Source of the DNA: an uncultured Actinomycetes bacterium
GTDB lineage: Bacteria > Actinomycetota > Coriobacteriia > Coriobacteriales > RUG844
Assembly (NCBI GenBank): GCA_900313875.1
Contig: OMSY01000200.1
Span: forward strand, 1 to 9,588
Direction: 5' to 3'
Length of the DNA: 9,588 nt
The notes beneath the pieces were generated by a model, which was not told the DNA's origin, did no database searches, and was given only the letters and a program-made list of their open reading frames with translations. Below, piece after piece: positions 1-6,216 of this stretch. Both the position numbers and the translations under genes were made by a program. Positions within the stretch are counted from its first letter, which is position 1, and every line of letters begins with the position of its first letter.

Positions 1-30
1 ACGAGGTTCATCAAGGACAAAGGAGAAAAC

Positions 31-429
31 ATGAGCACCACTGATTCCATCGCGGATATGCTCACGCGCATACGTAACGCAAACTCCGCGAACAAGGAGA
101 CGGTATCCATGCCGTCGAGCAAGAAGCTGGTCGAGATCGCCCGCGTCATGAAGGAGGAGGGTTACATCCTCGACTACGACGTGGAGAAGACCGAGCCGCA
201 GGACACCCTGACCATCACGCTCAAGTATGGTCCCAAGAGGCAGAAGATCATCCGTGGTCTGCGCCGTATCAGCAAGCCCGGTCTGCGTATCTACGCTGGC
301 AAGGACGAGCTGCCGCGCGTTCTCGGAGGCCTCGGCGTCGCCGTGATCTCCACCTCGCATGGTGTCATGACCGACCGCGATGCCCGCAACCAAGGTGTTG
401 GTGGCGAGGTAATCGCTTACATCTGGTAA
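31..429 (+). CDS. rpsH: 30S ribosomal protein S8
   Basis: Encodes S8, a primary 16S rRNA-binding protein of the central domain (helix 21) needed for early 30S platform assembly. The 132-residue product has the usual family length and opens with the S8 N-terminus ([13 protein letters not shown], residues 6-18). The C-terminal rRNA-binding signature is present as STSHGVMTD (107-115), followed by GGEVIAYIW at the very end. The ATG follows an AAAGGAG Shine-Dalgarno (19-25) by 5 nt. It is the first gene of the window. In the spc operon S8 normally follows rpsN, which must lie upstream, because bases 1-30 hold only the leader. In E. coli S8 is the translational repressor of the spc operon; whether that applies here cannot be seen. 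Confidence 0.98.
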   Translation: MSTTDSIADMLTRIRNANSANKETVSMPSSKKLVEIARVMKEEGYILDYDVEKTEPQDTLTITLKYGPKRQKIIRGLRRISKPGLRIYAGKDELPRVLGGLGVAVISTSHGVMTDRDARNQGVGGEVIAYIW

Positions 430-450
430 CTGGGAAGGAAGGAGACAACC

Positions 451-999
451 GTGTCACGTATCGGTAAGATGCCTATCCCGGTCCCGGCTGGTGTAGAGGT
501 CAAGATCGACGGCACCAAGGTATCCGTGAAGGGCAAGATGGGCGAACTCTCCGGTGAGTTCAGCCCGCTCATGACCATCAAGCAGGAGGGTGAGGAGATC
601 ATCATCACCCGTGCCAACGATGAACGCGAGGCTCGCAGCCTCCATGGGCTGACCCGCTCGCTCATCCATAACATGGTAGTGGGCGTCTCCGAGGGTTTCG
701 AGAAGAAGCTCGAGATCCAGGGCGTCGGCTACCGTGCAGCTCTCAAGGGCAAGACCCTCGAGCTGCAGGTGGGTTACTCTCACCCCGTCAACATCGAGCC
801 GCGCGAAGGCATCACGTTCGAGGTCCCCGATGCCACGCACATCACGGTCAAGGGCATCGACAAGCAGGTCGTGGGCCAGATGGCCGCCGAGATCCGTGAG
901 CAGCGTCCCCCCGAGCCGTACAAGGGCAAGGGCATCCGCTATGAGGGCGAGTACGTACGTCGCAAGCTCGGCAAGGCTGCTGGCGCAGCTGAAGGCTAA
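451..999 (+). CDS. rplF: 50S ribosomal protein L6
   Basis: Encodes L6, which binds 23S rRNA domain VI near the sarcin-ricin loop and supports the GTPase-associated region of the 50S subunit. The 182 residues form two similar alpha/beta domains (about 1-80 and 81-170). The L6 signature [11 protein letters not shown] (154-164) is intact, and a short Ala/Gly tail ends the protein. Translation starts at a GTG, giving MSRIGKMPI as in other L6 proteins. An AAGGAG motif at 439-444 lies 6 nt upstream and fixes this start. It follows rpsH by 21 nt. A reading frame of about 190 codons runs antisense to it and is judged a codon-bias shadow. Confidence 0.98.
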   Translation: MSRIGKMPIPVPAGVEVKIDGTKVSVKGKMGELSGEFSPLMTIKQEGEEIIITRANDEREARSLHGLTRSLIHNMVVGVSEGFEKKLEIQGVGYRAALKGKTLELQVGYSHPVNIEPREGITFEVPDATHITVKGIDKQVVGQMAAEIREQRPPEPYKGKGIRYEGEYVRRKLGKAAGAAEG

Positions 1000-1061
1000 G
1001 AGCCGACGGGAACTTGCAAACCAGAGCATGCGCTCATGTTACTAAGGAGTAGGTAATCCAA

Positions 1062-1430
1062 ATGGAAAAGCTCAAGGCGAAACAGGCCAGGCACGCCCGC
1101 CGCAAGCGCCGTGTCCGCGCGAAGATCAGCGGTACCGCCGAGCGTCCCCGCATGAGGGTCACGCGCAGCGATGCGCACATCTACGTCCAGGTCATCGATG
1201 ACGTCGCAGGCAAGACCCTGTGCTCCGCTTCCTCCCTCGACCCCGAGTTCAAGGCCGCCGGCAAGAAGGGCTGCAACATCGAGGGCGCCGAGGCAGTCGG
1301 CGAGCTCATCGGCAACCGCCTCAAGGACGCAGGTATCGAGGAAGTCGTATTCGACCGCGGTGGTCATCTCTACCATGGTCGCATCAAGGCATTGGCAGAT
1401 GGCGCACGCAGCGCCGGAATCAAGTTTTAG
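1062..1430 (+). CDS. rplR: 50S ribosomal protein L18
   Basis: Encodes L18, which binds 5S rRNA and, with L5 and L25-type proteins, anchors the 5S particle in the central protuberance of the 50S subunit. The 122-residue product has the expected very basic N-terminus ([15 protein letters not shown], 5-19) that contacts RNA. It also has the conserved C-terminal block [20 protein letters not shown] (95-114). The ATG follows AAGGAG at 1044-1049 with a rather long 12-nt spacing. A 62-nt gap separates it from rplF; I see only the Shine-Dalgarno sequence there. rpsE follows 15 nt after the stop codon, consistent with co-transcription. Confidence 0.98.
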   Translation: MEKLKAKQARHARRKRRVRAKISGTAERPRMRVTRSDAHIYVQVIDDVAGKTLCSASSLDPEFKAAGKKGCNIEGAEAVGELIGNRLKDAGIEEVVFDRGGHLYHGRIKALADGARSAGIKF

Positions 1431-1445
1431 GGGAGGGTGTAGTTC

Positions 1446-1970
1446 ATGCCTCGTCGTGAAAGAGAACAACAGCAGGCCCCTGAGCTTCAGGAGCGTGTCG
1501 TCTACATCAACCGCGTGTCCAAGGTCGCCAAGGGTGGCCGCCGCCTCTCTCTGACCGCTCTCATGGTCGTCGGTGACGGCAAGGGCAACGTCGGTATCGG
1601 TATGGGCAAGTCCAAGGAAGTGCCCATCGCCATCAGGAAGGGCATCGAGGAAGCCAAGAAGAACATGTTCAAGGTCCCCATCACCGCCGATGGGTCGATT
1701 CCCCATGAGGTCATGGGTGAGTTCGGTGCTGGCCGCGTCATGCTGAAGCCGGCTGTCGAGGGTACCGGCGTCATCGCCGGCGGTGCCGCTCGTGCCGTGC
1801 TCGAGCTCGCCGGTATCTCCAACGTGCTCTCCAAGTCCCTGGGCACGGACAACCAGATGAACATCGTCAAGGCCACCGCAGCAGGCCTCAAGTCCCTTTC
1901 CAGCCCTGAGGATGTTGCAGAGCGCCGTGGCATCTCCGTCTCCGAGATGTTCGTCGGGAAGGAGCGCTAA
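1446..1970 (+). CDS. rpsE: 30S ribosomal protein S5
   Basis: Encodes S5, a 30S protein near the mRNA entry site that helps maintain translational accuracy and mRNA unwinding. The 174 residues comprise an N-terminal double-stranded-RNA-binding-like domain (about 13-77) and a C-terminal ribosomal-fold domain. The first domain contains the loop [11 protein letters not shown] (22-32), the region where spectinomycin-resistance changes map in other bacteria; here it looks wild type. The second domain has the conserved stretch [18 protein letters not shown] (96-113). The ATG is preceded by GGAGG at 1432-1436, 9 nt upstream. The start of rpmD lies only 2 nt beyond the stop codon, so its ribosome-binding site is inside rpsE, which suggests translational coupling. 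Confidence 0.98.
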   Translation: MPRREREQQQAPELQERVVYINRVSKVAKGGRRLSLTALMVVGDGKGNVGIGMGKSKEVPIAIRKGIEEAKKNMFKVPITADGSIPHEVMGEFGAGRVMLKPAVEGTGVIAGGAARAVLELAGISNVLSKSLGTDNQMNIVKATAAGLKSLSSPEDVAERRGISVSEMFVGKER

Positions 1971-1972
1971 CG

Positions 1973-2167
1973 ATGACTGATCGCAAGAAGACGCTTCGCG
2001 TCACCCAGGTCCGCAGCTCGGTCTCCTGTCCTGCAGACCAGGGTAGGACACTCAGGGCGCTGGGCATCCACAAGATGCACCAGACCGTCGAGCAGGTCGA
2101 CAACCCGGCCGTCCGCGGGATGCTGTTCAAGGTGAAGCATCTCGTCGAGGTCGAGGAGATCGACTGA
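1973..2167 (+). CDS. rpmD: 50S ribosomal protein L30
   Basis: Encodes L30, a small single-domain 50S protein that contacts 23S rRNA. The 64-residue length is normal for bacterial L30. Recognisable blocks are LRVTQVRS (8-15), TLRALGIHKM (26-35) and RGMLFKVKHLVEVEE (48-62). Residues 16-24 (SVSCPADQG) are less typical of the family, which often has IG and a short polar turn here. The start codon is 2 nt after the rpsE stop, and its AAGGAG (1959-1964) sits in the rpsE coding end. This is the tight coupling usual for rpsE-rpmD. A structured 114-nt gap follows before rplO. Confidence 0.97.
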   Translation: MTDRKKTLRVTQVRSSVSCPADQGRTLRALGIHKMHQTVEQVDNPAVRGMLFKVKHLVEVEEID

Positions 2168-2176
2168 ACGTGAATC

Positions 2177-2205
2177 AAGGAGGGGCGGCCCGACGGGGCT
2201 GCCCC
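2177..2205 (+). promoter_or_regulatory. Orphan Shine-Dalgarno merging into a GC-rich hairpin
   Basis: Downstream of rpmD a full AAGGAGG (2177-2183) is present, but no ATG, GTG or TTG lies at a usable distance after it. Its last two bases belong to a 10-bp stem: GGGGCGGCCC (2182-2191) pairs with GGGCTGCCCC (2196-2205) around a GACG loop, with one G-U pair. No T-tract follows, so it is not a canonical intrinsic terminator. It may be an attenuator, a processing or stability element, a protein-binding site or a relic of an earlier start. The pairing is seen in the sequence; the function is inferred. Confidence 0.5.
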
Positions 2206-2235
2206 CTGGTAGTCTGCCGGCGGCGAGCGGCCGGT

Positions 2236-2255
2236 CATGCATGAGAGGATGCATG
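2236..2255 (+). promoter_or_regulatory. 7-bp hairpin just upstream of the rplO ribosome-binding site
   Basis: CATGCAT (2236-2242) and ATGCATG (2249-2255) are perfect inverted repeats around a GAGAGG loop. They end 7 nt before the AAAGGAG (2263-2269) that serves rplO. The stem also covers two ATG triplets at 2237 and 2241 that might otherwise act as false starts. With the hairpin at 2182-2205 it makes the rpmD-rplO gap an unusually structured leader within an otherwise compact operon. Confidence 0.4.
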
Positions 2256-2281
2256 TGCGTGCAAAGGAGTGTGGAACAACC

Positions 2282-2731
2282 ATGGAATTGAACGATCTTC
2301 GGCCTGCAGAGGGTTCGCGCAAGAAGAGCAAGCGCGTCGGTCGTGGTCACGGCTCCGGCCGTGGTGGCGTGTCGACACGTGGTCACAAGGGTCAGGCCTC
2401 GCGTGCGGGTGGCACCAAGGCACCTGGATTCGAGGGTGGTCAGACCCCGCTGTACATGCGTCTTCCCAAGCTGCCCGGGTTCCGTAACATCAACCGTACC
2501 GAGTACGTGCCGGTCAACGTCGGTCGTCTCGAGGAGAAGTTCGAGGCTGGTGACGTGGTAGATCACGCCGCATTGGTCGAGAAGGGCATCATCAAGCACG
2601 ATGACGCACTCGTCAAGCTCCTTGGCGGTGGCGAGGTCAGCAAGGCCCTCACCATCAAGCTGGACAAGACCTCTGCATCTGCCAAAGCCAAGATCGAGGC
2701 GGCAGGAGGGACGGTCGAGACCCAGTGCTGA
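2282..2731 (+). CDS. rplO: 50S ribosomal protein L15
   Basis: Encodes L15, a late-assembly 50S protein that threads a glycine/arginine-rich N-terminal arm through 23S rRNA. The 149-residue product starts MELNDLRPAEGSRKKSKRVG, matching the family. The Gly/Arg-rich arm spans about 13-45 (RGHGSGRGG at 21-29), and the globular domain contains KLPGFRNINRTEY (63-75). An in-frame ATG at 2237 would add 15 residues. The start at 2282 is preferred because AAAGGAG (2263-2269) lies 12 nt before it and the encoded N-terminus is the conserved one. The gene's last 7 nt overlap secY, giving an unusual C-terminal cysteine. It follows rpmD after a structured 114-nt gap. Confidence 0.97.
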   Translation: MELNDLRPAEGSRKKSKRVGRGHGSGRGGVSTRGHKGQASRAGGTKAPGFEGGQTPLYMRLPKLPGFRNINRTEYVPVNVGRLEEKFEAGDVVDHAALVEKGIIKHDDALVKLLGGGEVSKALTIKLDKTSASAKAKIEAAGGTVETQC

Positions 2732-2738
2732 AAGCACT
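2724..2738 (+). promoter_or_regulatory. Hairpin covering the rplO stop and the secY GTG start
   Basis: AGTGCT (2724-2729) and AGCACT (2733-2738) form a perfect 6-bp stem around a GAA loop. The secY GTG start (2725-2727) lies in the left arm and the rplO TGA stop (2729-2731) in the stem/loop junction. The AGGAGG that could serve secY is at 2704-2709, 15 nt upstream of GTG, which is a long spacing. A ribosome finishing rplO would open the stem, so the arrangement suggests translational coupling. This role is inference. Confidence 0.45.
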
Positions 2739-4011
2739 TGCCAACGCGTTCCGTGTACCTGAGCTGAGGAAGAAGATCCTCTTCACCCTCTCGATGATCG
2801 TCCTGTACCGCATCGGGTCCTACATCCCGGTGCCCGGCGTTCCCTACAGCGCCCTGGTCGATCAGTTCAAGGATGCCTCCGGTGCCATGGCGCTCATGAA
2901 CCTGTTCTCCGGCGGTGCCCTGTCGTACTTCTCGGTCTTCTCGCTCGGCATCATGCCCTACATCACCGCGCAGATCATCCTGCAGCTGATGCAGGGCGTC
3001 ATCCCGTCGCTCGAGCGTCTTGCGAAGTCCGGTGAGGCGGGGCAGCGCAGGATCACGCAGCTCACGCGTTACCTCACGCTCGTGCTCGCGTTCATCAACG
3101 CCATCGGTTACCTGGCCTTGTTCACGAACAAGACCTCCGGTTACGGTGTGACGTTCTCGGGTGAGGGGCTTCCGGGTGTGTGGTTCACCTATGTCGTCAT
3201 CATCATCGTGCTCGTAGCGGGTACGGGGTTCATCATGTGGATGGGCGAGCTCATCACGCAGCGCGGTGTGGGCAACGGCATGTCGCTCATCATCTTCGCC
3301 AACGTCGTCGCCGGGTTCCCACCGGCCATCGCCAGCTCGCTCGAGCTCTCCACCAACGGTATCGCCGTCACGGTGCTCATCATCCTGTGCGTGCTCGCCG
3401 TCATCCCGGCGATCGTCGCCATCGAGCGTGCGCAGCGCCGGATTCCCGTGCAGTACGCCAAGCGCGTCGTCGGCCGCAAGGTCATGGGCGGGCAGTCGAC
3501 CTACATCCCGTTCAAGGTGAGCGCCGCAGGCGTCATTCCCATCATCTTCGCCTCCGCCCTCATCTACTTCCCAGCGCAGATCGCCTCGTTCTTCTCGGAT
3601 GTGCGCTGGATGCAGTCGGTCGCGAACGCACTGTCGACCGGTTGGGCCAACTGGATCCTCATGTTCACCCTCATCGTGTTCTTCTCGTACTTCTACACGG
3701 CGATGGTGTTCAACCCCGAGGATACGGCGGACAACCTGCGCAAGCAGGGTGGCTTCATCCCGGGTGTCCGTCCCGGCAAGGCCACGGCGAACTACATCTC
3801 CAACGTCCTCACGCGTATCACGCTTCCGGGCGGCATCTTCATCGGCCTGATTGCGGTCGTGCCCTCGATCCTGTTCAGCTTCACGAGCAACGAGCTGATC
3901 AAGGCATTCGGTGGCACTTCCATCCTCATCATGGTCGGTGTCGCGCTCGACACCATGACCAAGGTCGAGAGCCAGCTCAAGATGCATCATTACGAAGGGT
4001 TCTTCAAGTAG
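2725..4011 (+). CDS. secY: Protein translocase subunit SecY
   Basis: Encodes SecY, the membrane channel of the SecYEG translocon, through which secreted proteins are pushed by SecA and membrane proteins are inserted. At 428 residues it has the family length, with about ten hydrophobic segments. The N-terminus MLKALANAFRVPELRKKILF is typical. Other landmarks are VPGVP (36-40), the plug/TM2 region FSGGALSYFS (61-70) and GIMPYITAQI (75-84). There is also GGQSTYIPFKVSAAGVIPI (255-273) and the cytosolic loop PGVRPGKAT (346-354) with its conserved arginine (349), which contacts SecA/ribosome in known structures. The start is a GTG overlapping the end of rplO by 7 nt. An upstream AGGAGG (2704-2709) and a start-codon hairpin suggest that translation is coupled to rplO. 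Confidence 0.98.
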   Translation: MLKALANAFRVPELRKKILFTLSMIVLYRIGSYIPVPGVPYSALVDQFKDASGAMALMNLFSGGALSYFSVFSLGIMPYITAQIILQLMQGVIPSLERLAKSGEAGQRRITQLTRYLTLVLAFINAIGYLALFTNKTSGYGVTFSGEGLPGVWFTYVVIIIVLVAGTGFIMWMGELITQRGVGNGMSLIIFANVVAGFPPAIASSLELSTNGIAVTVLIILCVLAVIPAIVAIERAQRRIPVQYAKRVVGRKVMGGQSTYIPFKVSAAGVIPIIFASALIYFPAQIASFFSDVRWMQSVANALSTGWANWILMFTLIVFFSYFYTAMVFNPEDTADNLRKQGGFIPGVRPGKATANYISNVLTRITLPGGIFIGLIAVVPSILFSFTSNELIKAFGGTSILIMVGVALDTMTKVESQLKMHHYEGFFK

Positions 4012-4017
4012 ACATGG

Positions 4018-4047
4018 ACCACCGGGATGGGTGACCATCCCGGTGGT
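4018..4047 (+). terminator. Perfect 13-bp hairpin in the secY-adk gap
   Basis: ACCACCGGGATGG (4018-4030) is perfectly complementary to CCATCCCGGTGGT (4035-4047), closing a GTGA loop of the stable GNRA type. It starts 6 nt after the secY stop and ends 19 nt before the adk ATG, directly upstream of the adk ribosome-binding site (AGAAAGG, 4053-4059). There is no T-tract, so complete termination is doubtful. Partial termination, mRNA processing or 3' protection of the upstream message are alternatives. The structure is certain by sequence; the terminator label is tentative. Confidence 0.45.
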
Positions 4048-4066
4048 ATTCGAGAAAGGCTGAAAC

Positions 4067-4693
4067 ATGAACATCGTATTGCTTGGTGCTCCGGGTGCCG
4101 GTAAGGGCACGCAGGCCGACAAGCTCATCGAGGAGTTCGGCATCGCCCATATCTCCACCGGTGATATCCTCCGCGCTGCGGTCAAGGCGGGTACCCCGCT
4201 TGGTCTCGAGGCCAAGAAGTACATGGATGCCGGCGACCTCGTTCCGGATTCCGTCGTCATCGGTCTCGTCAAGGACCGTCTGCAGGAGCCCGATGCCCAG
4301 AAGGGTTTCATCCTCGACGGGTTCCCCCGTACCACCGTGCAGGCCGTTGCCCTCGATGGGGCGCTGTCGGACATGGGTCGCGAGATCGACGCTGCCGTCG
4401 CCATCGACGTCGACTTCGAGGTCATCGTGAAGCGCCTGACCTCCCGTCGTATGTGCCGCAGCTGCGGTCACATCGGCAACGTCGCGGATGCTTCCTGCCC
4501 CAAGTGCGGTGGCGAGATGTATCAGCGCGATGACGACAACGAGGCCACCGTCCGCAACCGTCTCGATGTCTACGAGAAGTCCACTGCTCCCCTCATCGAC
4601 TACTACAAGGGCAAGAACCTCTTGAAGGAGATCGATGGCGACCGCGCACCTGAGGATGTCTACGCATCCGTCAAGGAGGCTCTCGGAGTCTAA
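4067..4693 (+). CDS. adk: Adenylate kinase, zinc-LID type
   Basis: Catalyses ATP + AMP = 2 ADP in the cytoplasm, balancing adenine nucleotides. The 208-residue product begins with the P-loop GAPGAGKGTQ (7-16), followed by the AMP-binding region (HISTGDILR, 28-36) and FILDGFPRT (81-89). The LID holds four cysteines in two CxxC pairs (130/133 and 144/147) followed by GGEMYQRDDDNEATVRNR, a structural zinc site as in Bacillus-type enzymes. The spacing between the pairs is only 10 residues, shorter than the 16 I recall for the Bacillus enzyme, so the LID is compact. The ATG has AGAAAGG (4053-4059) 7 nt upstream. Its place after secY is standard in Gram-positive spc operons. A terminator-like hairpin follows 27 nt after the stop. 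Confidence 0.98.
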   Translation: MNIVLLGAPGAGKGTQADKLIEEFGIAHISTGDILRAAVKAGTPLGLEAKKYMDAGDLVPDSVVIGLVKDRLQEPDAQKGFILDGFPRTTVQAVALDGALSDMGREIDAAVAIDVDFEVIVKRLTSRRMCRSCGHIGNVADASCPKCGGEMYQRDDDNEATVRNRLDVYEKSTAPLIDYYKGKNLLKEIDGDRAPEDVYASVKEALGV

Positions 4694-4720
4694 GCGTCGC
4701 CGTCATAGATGATAGGTCTT

Positions 4721-4746
4721 GAAGGCGGGCGGGAACGCCCGCCTTC
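4721..4746 (+). terminator. GC-rich terminator-like hairpin after adk
   Basis: GAAGGCGGGCG (4721-4731) pairs perfectly with CGCCCGCCTTC (4736-4746), an 11-bp stem closed by a GGAA tetraloop. It lies 27 nt past the adk stop and 183 nt before map, in the expected place for the end of an spc-type transcript. The following bases (CTGTATGCTGG) are not T-rich. It is therefore an intrinsic terminator of the U-poor kind described in high-GC bacteria, or an mRNA 3'-end stabiliser. Confidence 0.65.
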
Positions 4747-4800
4747 CTGTATGCTGGGGTTCCTTGTGGAAGAGGTTTGGACGAGGTTGCGTTTGCGGTG

Positions 4801-4870
4801 CGCTCCGGGCAGGATGCGGGATGGTGCTGATGGTACGCTGTTCCCGAGGTGGCACACTGGCCCCGGAGCG
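4801..4870 (+). other. Possible structured leader element upstream of map
   Basis: CGCTCCGGG (4801-4809) is perfectly complementary to CCCGGAGCG (4862-4870), 52 nt away. Inside that loop CGGGA (4817-4821) can pair with TCCCG (4842-4846). The element sits between the adk terminator and the map ribosome-binding region and could be a folded 5' leader. I recognise no known riboswitch or leader family, found no clear promoter before it, and GC-rich DNA yields such pairings by chance fairly often. Confidence 0.25.
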
Positions 4871-4929
4871 GCCTTTCCCGCCCCGCCGATGACGTTTCGA
4901 CCATGTGAGAGGACAGGTGTCGTGATCCC

Positions 4930-5709
4930 ATGACGAGGTTCAGGTTCGTGAAGGAACGGAAACCCCACCTCAAGTCCCCAGGTGAGATCGAGGCCATGAA
5001 AGCGGCGGGTCAGCTCAGCGCGCGTGCGTTGAAGCTGGCGGGTGGGCTCGTGCGCCCCGGCATCACGACGTTGGAGATCGACGGGTGCGTAGAGGAGTTC
5101 ATCCGTGCCGAGGGCGGGGTCCCCGCCTTCAAGGGTTATGGCGGGTTCCCATGTTCCATCTGCGCCAGCGTGAACGAACAGGTCGTCCATGGGATTCCCT
5201 CCGGTGATGTCGTTCTGAAGGAAGGGGACATCGTTTCCATCGACACGGGAGCCATCGTCGACGGTTGGGTGGGGGACAATGCCCATACGTTCACCGTCGG
5301 TGCGGTCGCACCTGGCATCCAGAGGCTGCTCGATACGGTCGAGCGCGCCCTCTGGGCGGGTATCGGGCAGGCTGTCTGCGGCAACCACATCAGGGACATC
5401 GGGTTCGCGGTGCAGTCCATCGCCGAAGCTGGGGGTTACAGCGTCGTCCGCCAATACACCGGTCATGGAATCGGGCGGGCGATGCATGAGGAGCCCAGTG
5501 TTCCCAACTTCGGTCGCGAGGGGGAGGGCATCATGCTCGAGGAAGGGCTCGTCCTCGCCATCGAGCCGATCGTCAACATGGGGACCAAGCACGTCCATAT
5601 CCTGGAGGACCGATGGACCGTCGTCACGGACGATGCGAGGCCAAGTGCCCATTTCGAGCATACGGTCGCCGTCACGGGGGATGGTCCGGTCGTTCTCACC
5701 AGGGAATGA
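4930..5709 (+). CDS. map: Methionine aminopeptidase, type I
   Basis: Removes the initiator methionine from nascent proteins whose second residue is small, working at the ribosome after deformylation. The 259-residue protein has the pita-bread fold signature and no extra N-terminal SH3/zinc domain. All five metal ligands are visible: D105 (VSIDTGA), D116 (GDNAHTF), H179 (TGHGIG), E212 (AIEPI) and E243 (FEHT). They match the E. coli set (97, 108, 171, 204, 235) at a constant offset of 8. The substrate histidines H87 and H186 are also present. The ATG at 4930 is chosen for N-terminal fit. Ribosome-binding sequence is weak: GAGAGGA (4907-4913) is 16 nt away and an AGG (4915-4917) is closer. It is separated by 236-249-nt gaps on each side, so it may be its own transcript or be reached by read-through. 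Confidence 0.97.
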   Translation: MTRFRFVKERKPHLKSPGEIEAMKAAGQLSARALKLAGGLVRPGITTLEIDGCVEEFIRAEGGVPAFKGYGGFPCSICASVNEQVVHGIPSGDVVLKEGDIVSIDTGAIVDGWVGDNAHTFTVGAVAPGIQRLLDTVERALWAGIGQAVCGNHIRDIGFAVQSIAEAGGYSVVRQYTGHGIGRAMHEEPSVPNFGREGEGIMLEEGLVLAIEPIVNMGTKHVHILEDRWTVVTDDARPSAHFEHTVAVTGDGPVVLTRE

Positions 5710-5889
5710 ACGGCTTGCCGGGGTGATCGGTCCCACCAAGATGCCGCAGCATCATGCGCCATCGGGGGACGACAGGCGCTTCCATCGTTGCCTGCATCGT
5801 GGGTCCCTGTGAGAAGCGGCCGGTTCCTGCAGGTCAACGGCCTGTACGGCTCCTTCGTGCGGTGTGTGCTGTTTTTCACCGATTGAGGG

Positions 5890-5918
5890 GTGGCATGTGG
5901 TTGGTCATGCAGTATCAT
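5890..5918 (+). promoter_or_regulatory. Candidate sigma70-type promoter for infA
   Basis: GTGGCA (5890-5895) and TATCAT (5913-5918) are separated by exactly 17 nt. They match the -35 consensus TTGACA at 4 of 6 and the -10 consensus TATAAT at 5 of 6 positions. Initiation about 7 nt downstream would give a 5' leader of some 34 nt before the infA TTG. The surrounding bases are AT-richer than the coding regions. The rest of the 249-nt map-infA gap shows no ORF and only weak inverted repeats. Confidence 0.45.
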
Positions 5919-5958
5919 GTCCAATTGCCTCTTTGTAATCTGAGCAGAAAGTGTTGTT

Positions 5959-6180
5959 TTGACCAAACAGGAATCAGCTATAGAGCTTGAGGGGAAGGTC
6001 ATCGAGCCGTTGCCCAACGCGATGTTCCGTGTCGAGTTGGAGAACGGGCATACGGTGCTCGCGCATATCTCCGGTAAGATGCGCATGCACTATATCCGTA
6101 TCCTTCCCGGCGACCACGTCACCGTCGAGTTGTCGCCGTACGACCTCACCAGGGGTCGTATCACGTATCGGTACAAGTAG
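5959..6180 (+). CDS. infA: Translation initiation factor IF-1
   Basis: Encodes IF-1, which binds the 30S A-site and helps IF-2 and IF-3 select initiator tRNA. The 73-residue product is a single S1/OB-fold domain with near-consensus blocks: [20 protein letters not shown] (18-37), SGKMRM (38-43) and [17 protein letters not shown] (57-73). Translation must begin at TTG 5959. The protein aligns from that codon, and an in-frame TGA at 5941-5943 with no ATG or GTG in between rules out an upstream start. The ribosome-binding sequence is weak (AGAAAG, 5945-5950). It heads the alpha-operon segment and is followed by a 192-nt gap before rpmJ, larger than its other neighbours' spacing. Confidence 0.97.
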   Translation: MTKQESAIELEGKVIEPLPNAMFRVELENGHTVLAHISGKMRMHYIRILPGDHVTVELSPYDLTRGRITYRYK

Positions 6181-6186
6181 ATATCT

Positions 6187-6216
6187 TTGCATGGGGTGGC
6201 CGTGCTGTGTTATGGT
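6187..6216 (+). promoter_or_regulatory. Candidate extended -10 promoter between infA and rpmJ
   Basis: TATGGT (6211-6216) is preceded by TGT (6208-6210), forming an extended -10 element (TGnTATGGT). TTGCAT (6187-6192) lies 18 nt upstream as a partial -35. Transcription from here would give a leader of roughly 150 nt before rpmJ. The -10 matches the consensus at 4 of 6 positions, so this is a candidate only. Confidence 0.35.

Noticed and set aside
2237..2281. Upstream ATG extending L15 by 15 residues
   Set aside because: The added residues are not conserved in L15, the ATG lies in a hairpin, and AAAGGAG is placed for the start at 2282.
2563..4425. 620-codon minus-strand open frame opposite rplO, secY and adk
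   Set aside because: Its translation is low-complexity (Asp/Glu/Arg/His-rich) and it mirrors the codon structure of secY. It is a shadow, not a gene.
5818..5876. Possible terminator after map: imperfect stem GGCCG/CGGCC (5818-5842) and a T5 run (5872-5876)
   Set aside because: The T-run is 29 nt beyond the stem and the pairing is interrupted. Other local stems are only 4-5 bp, so it was not annotated.
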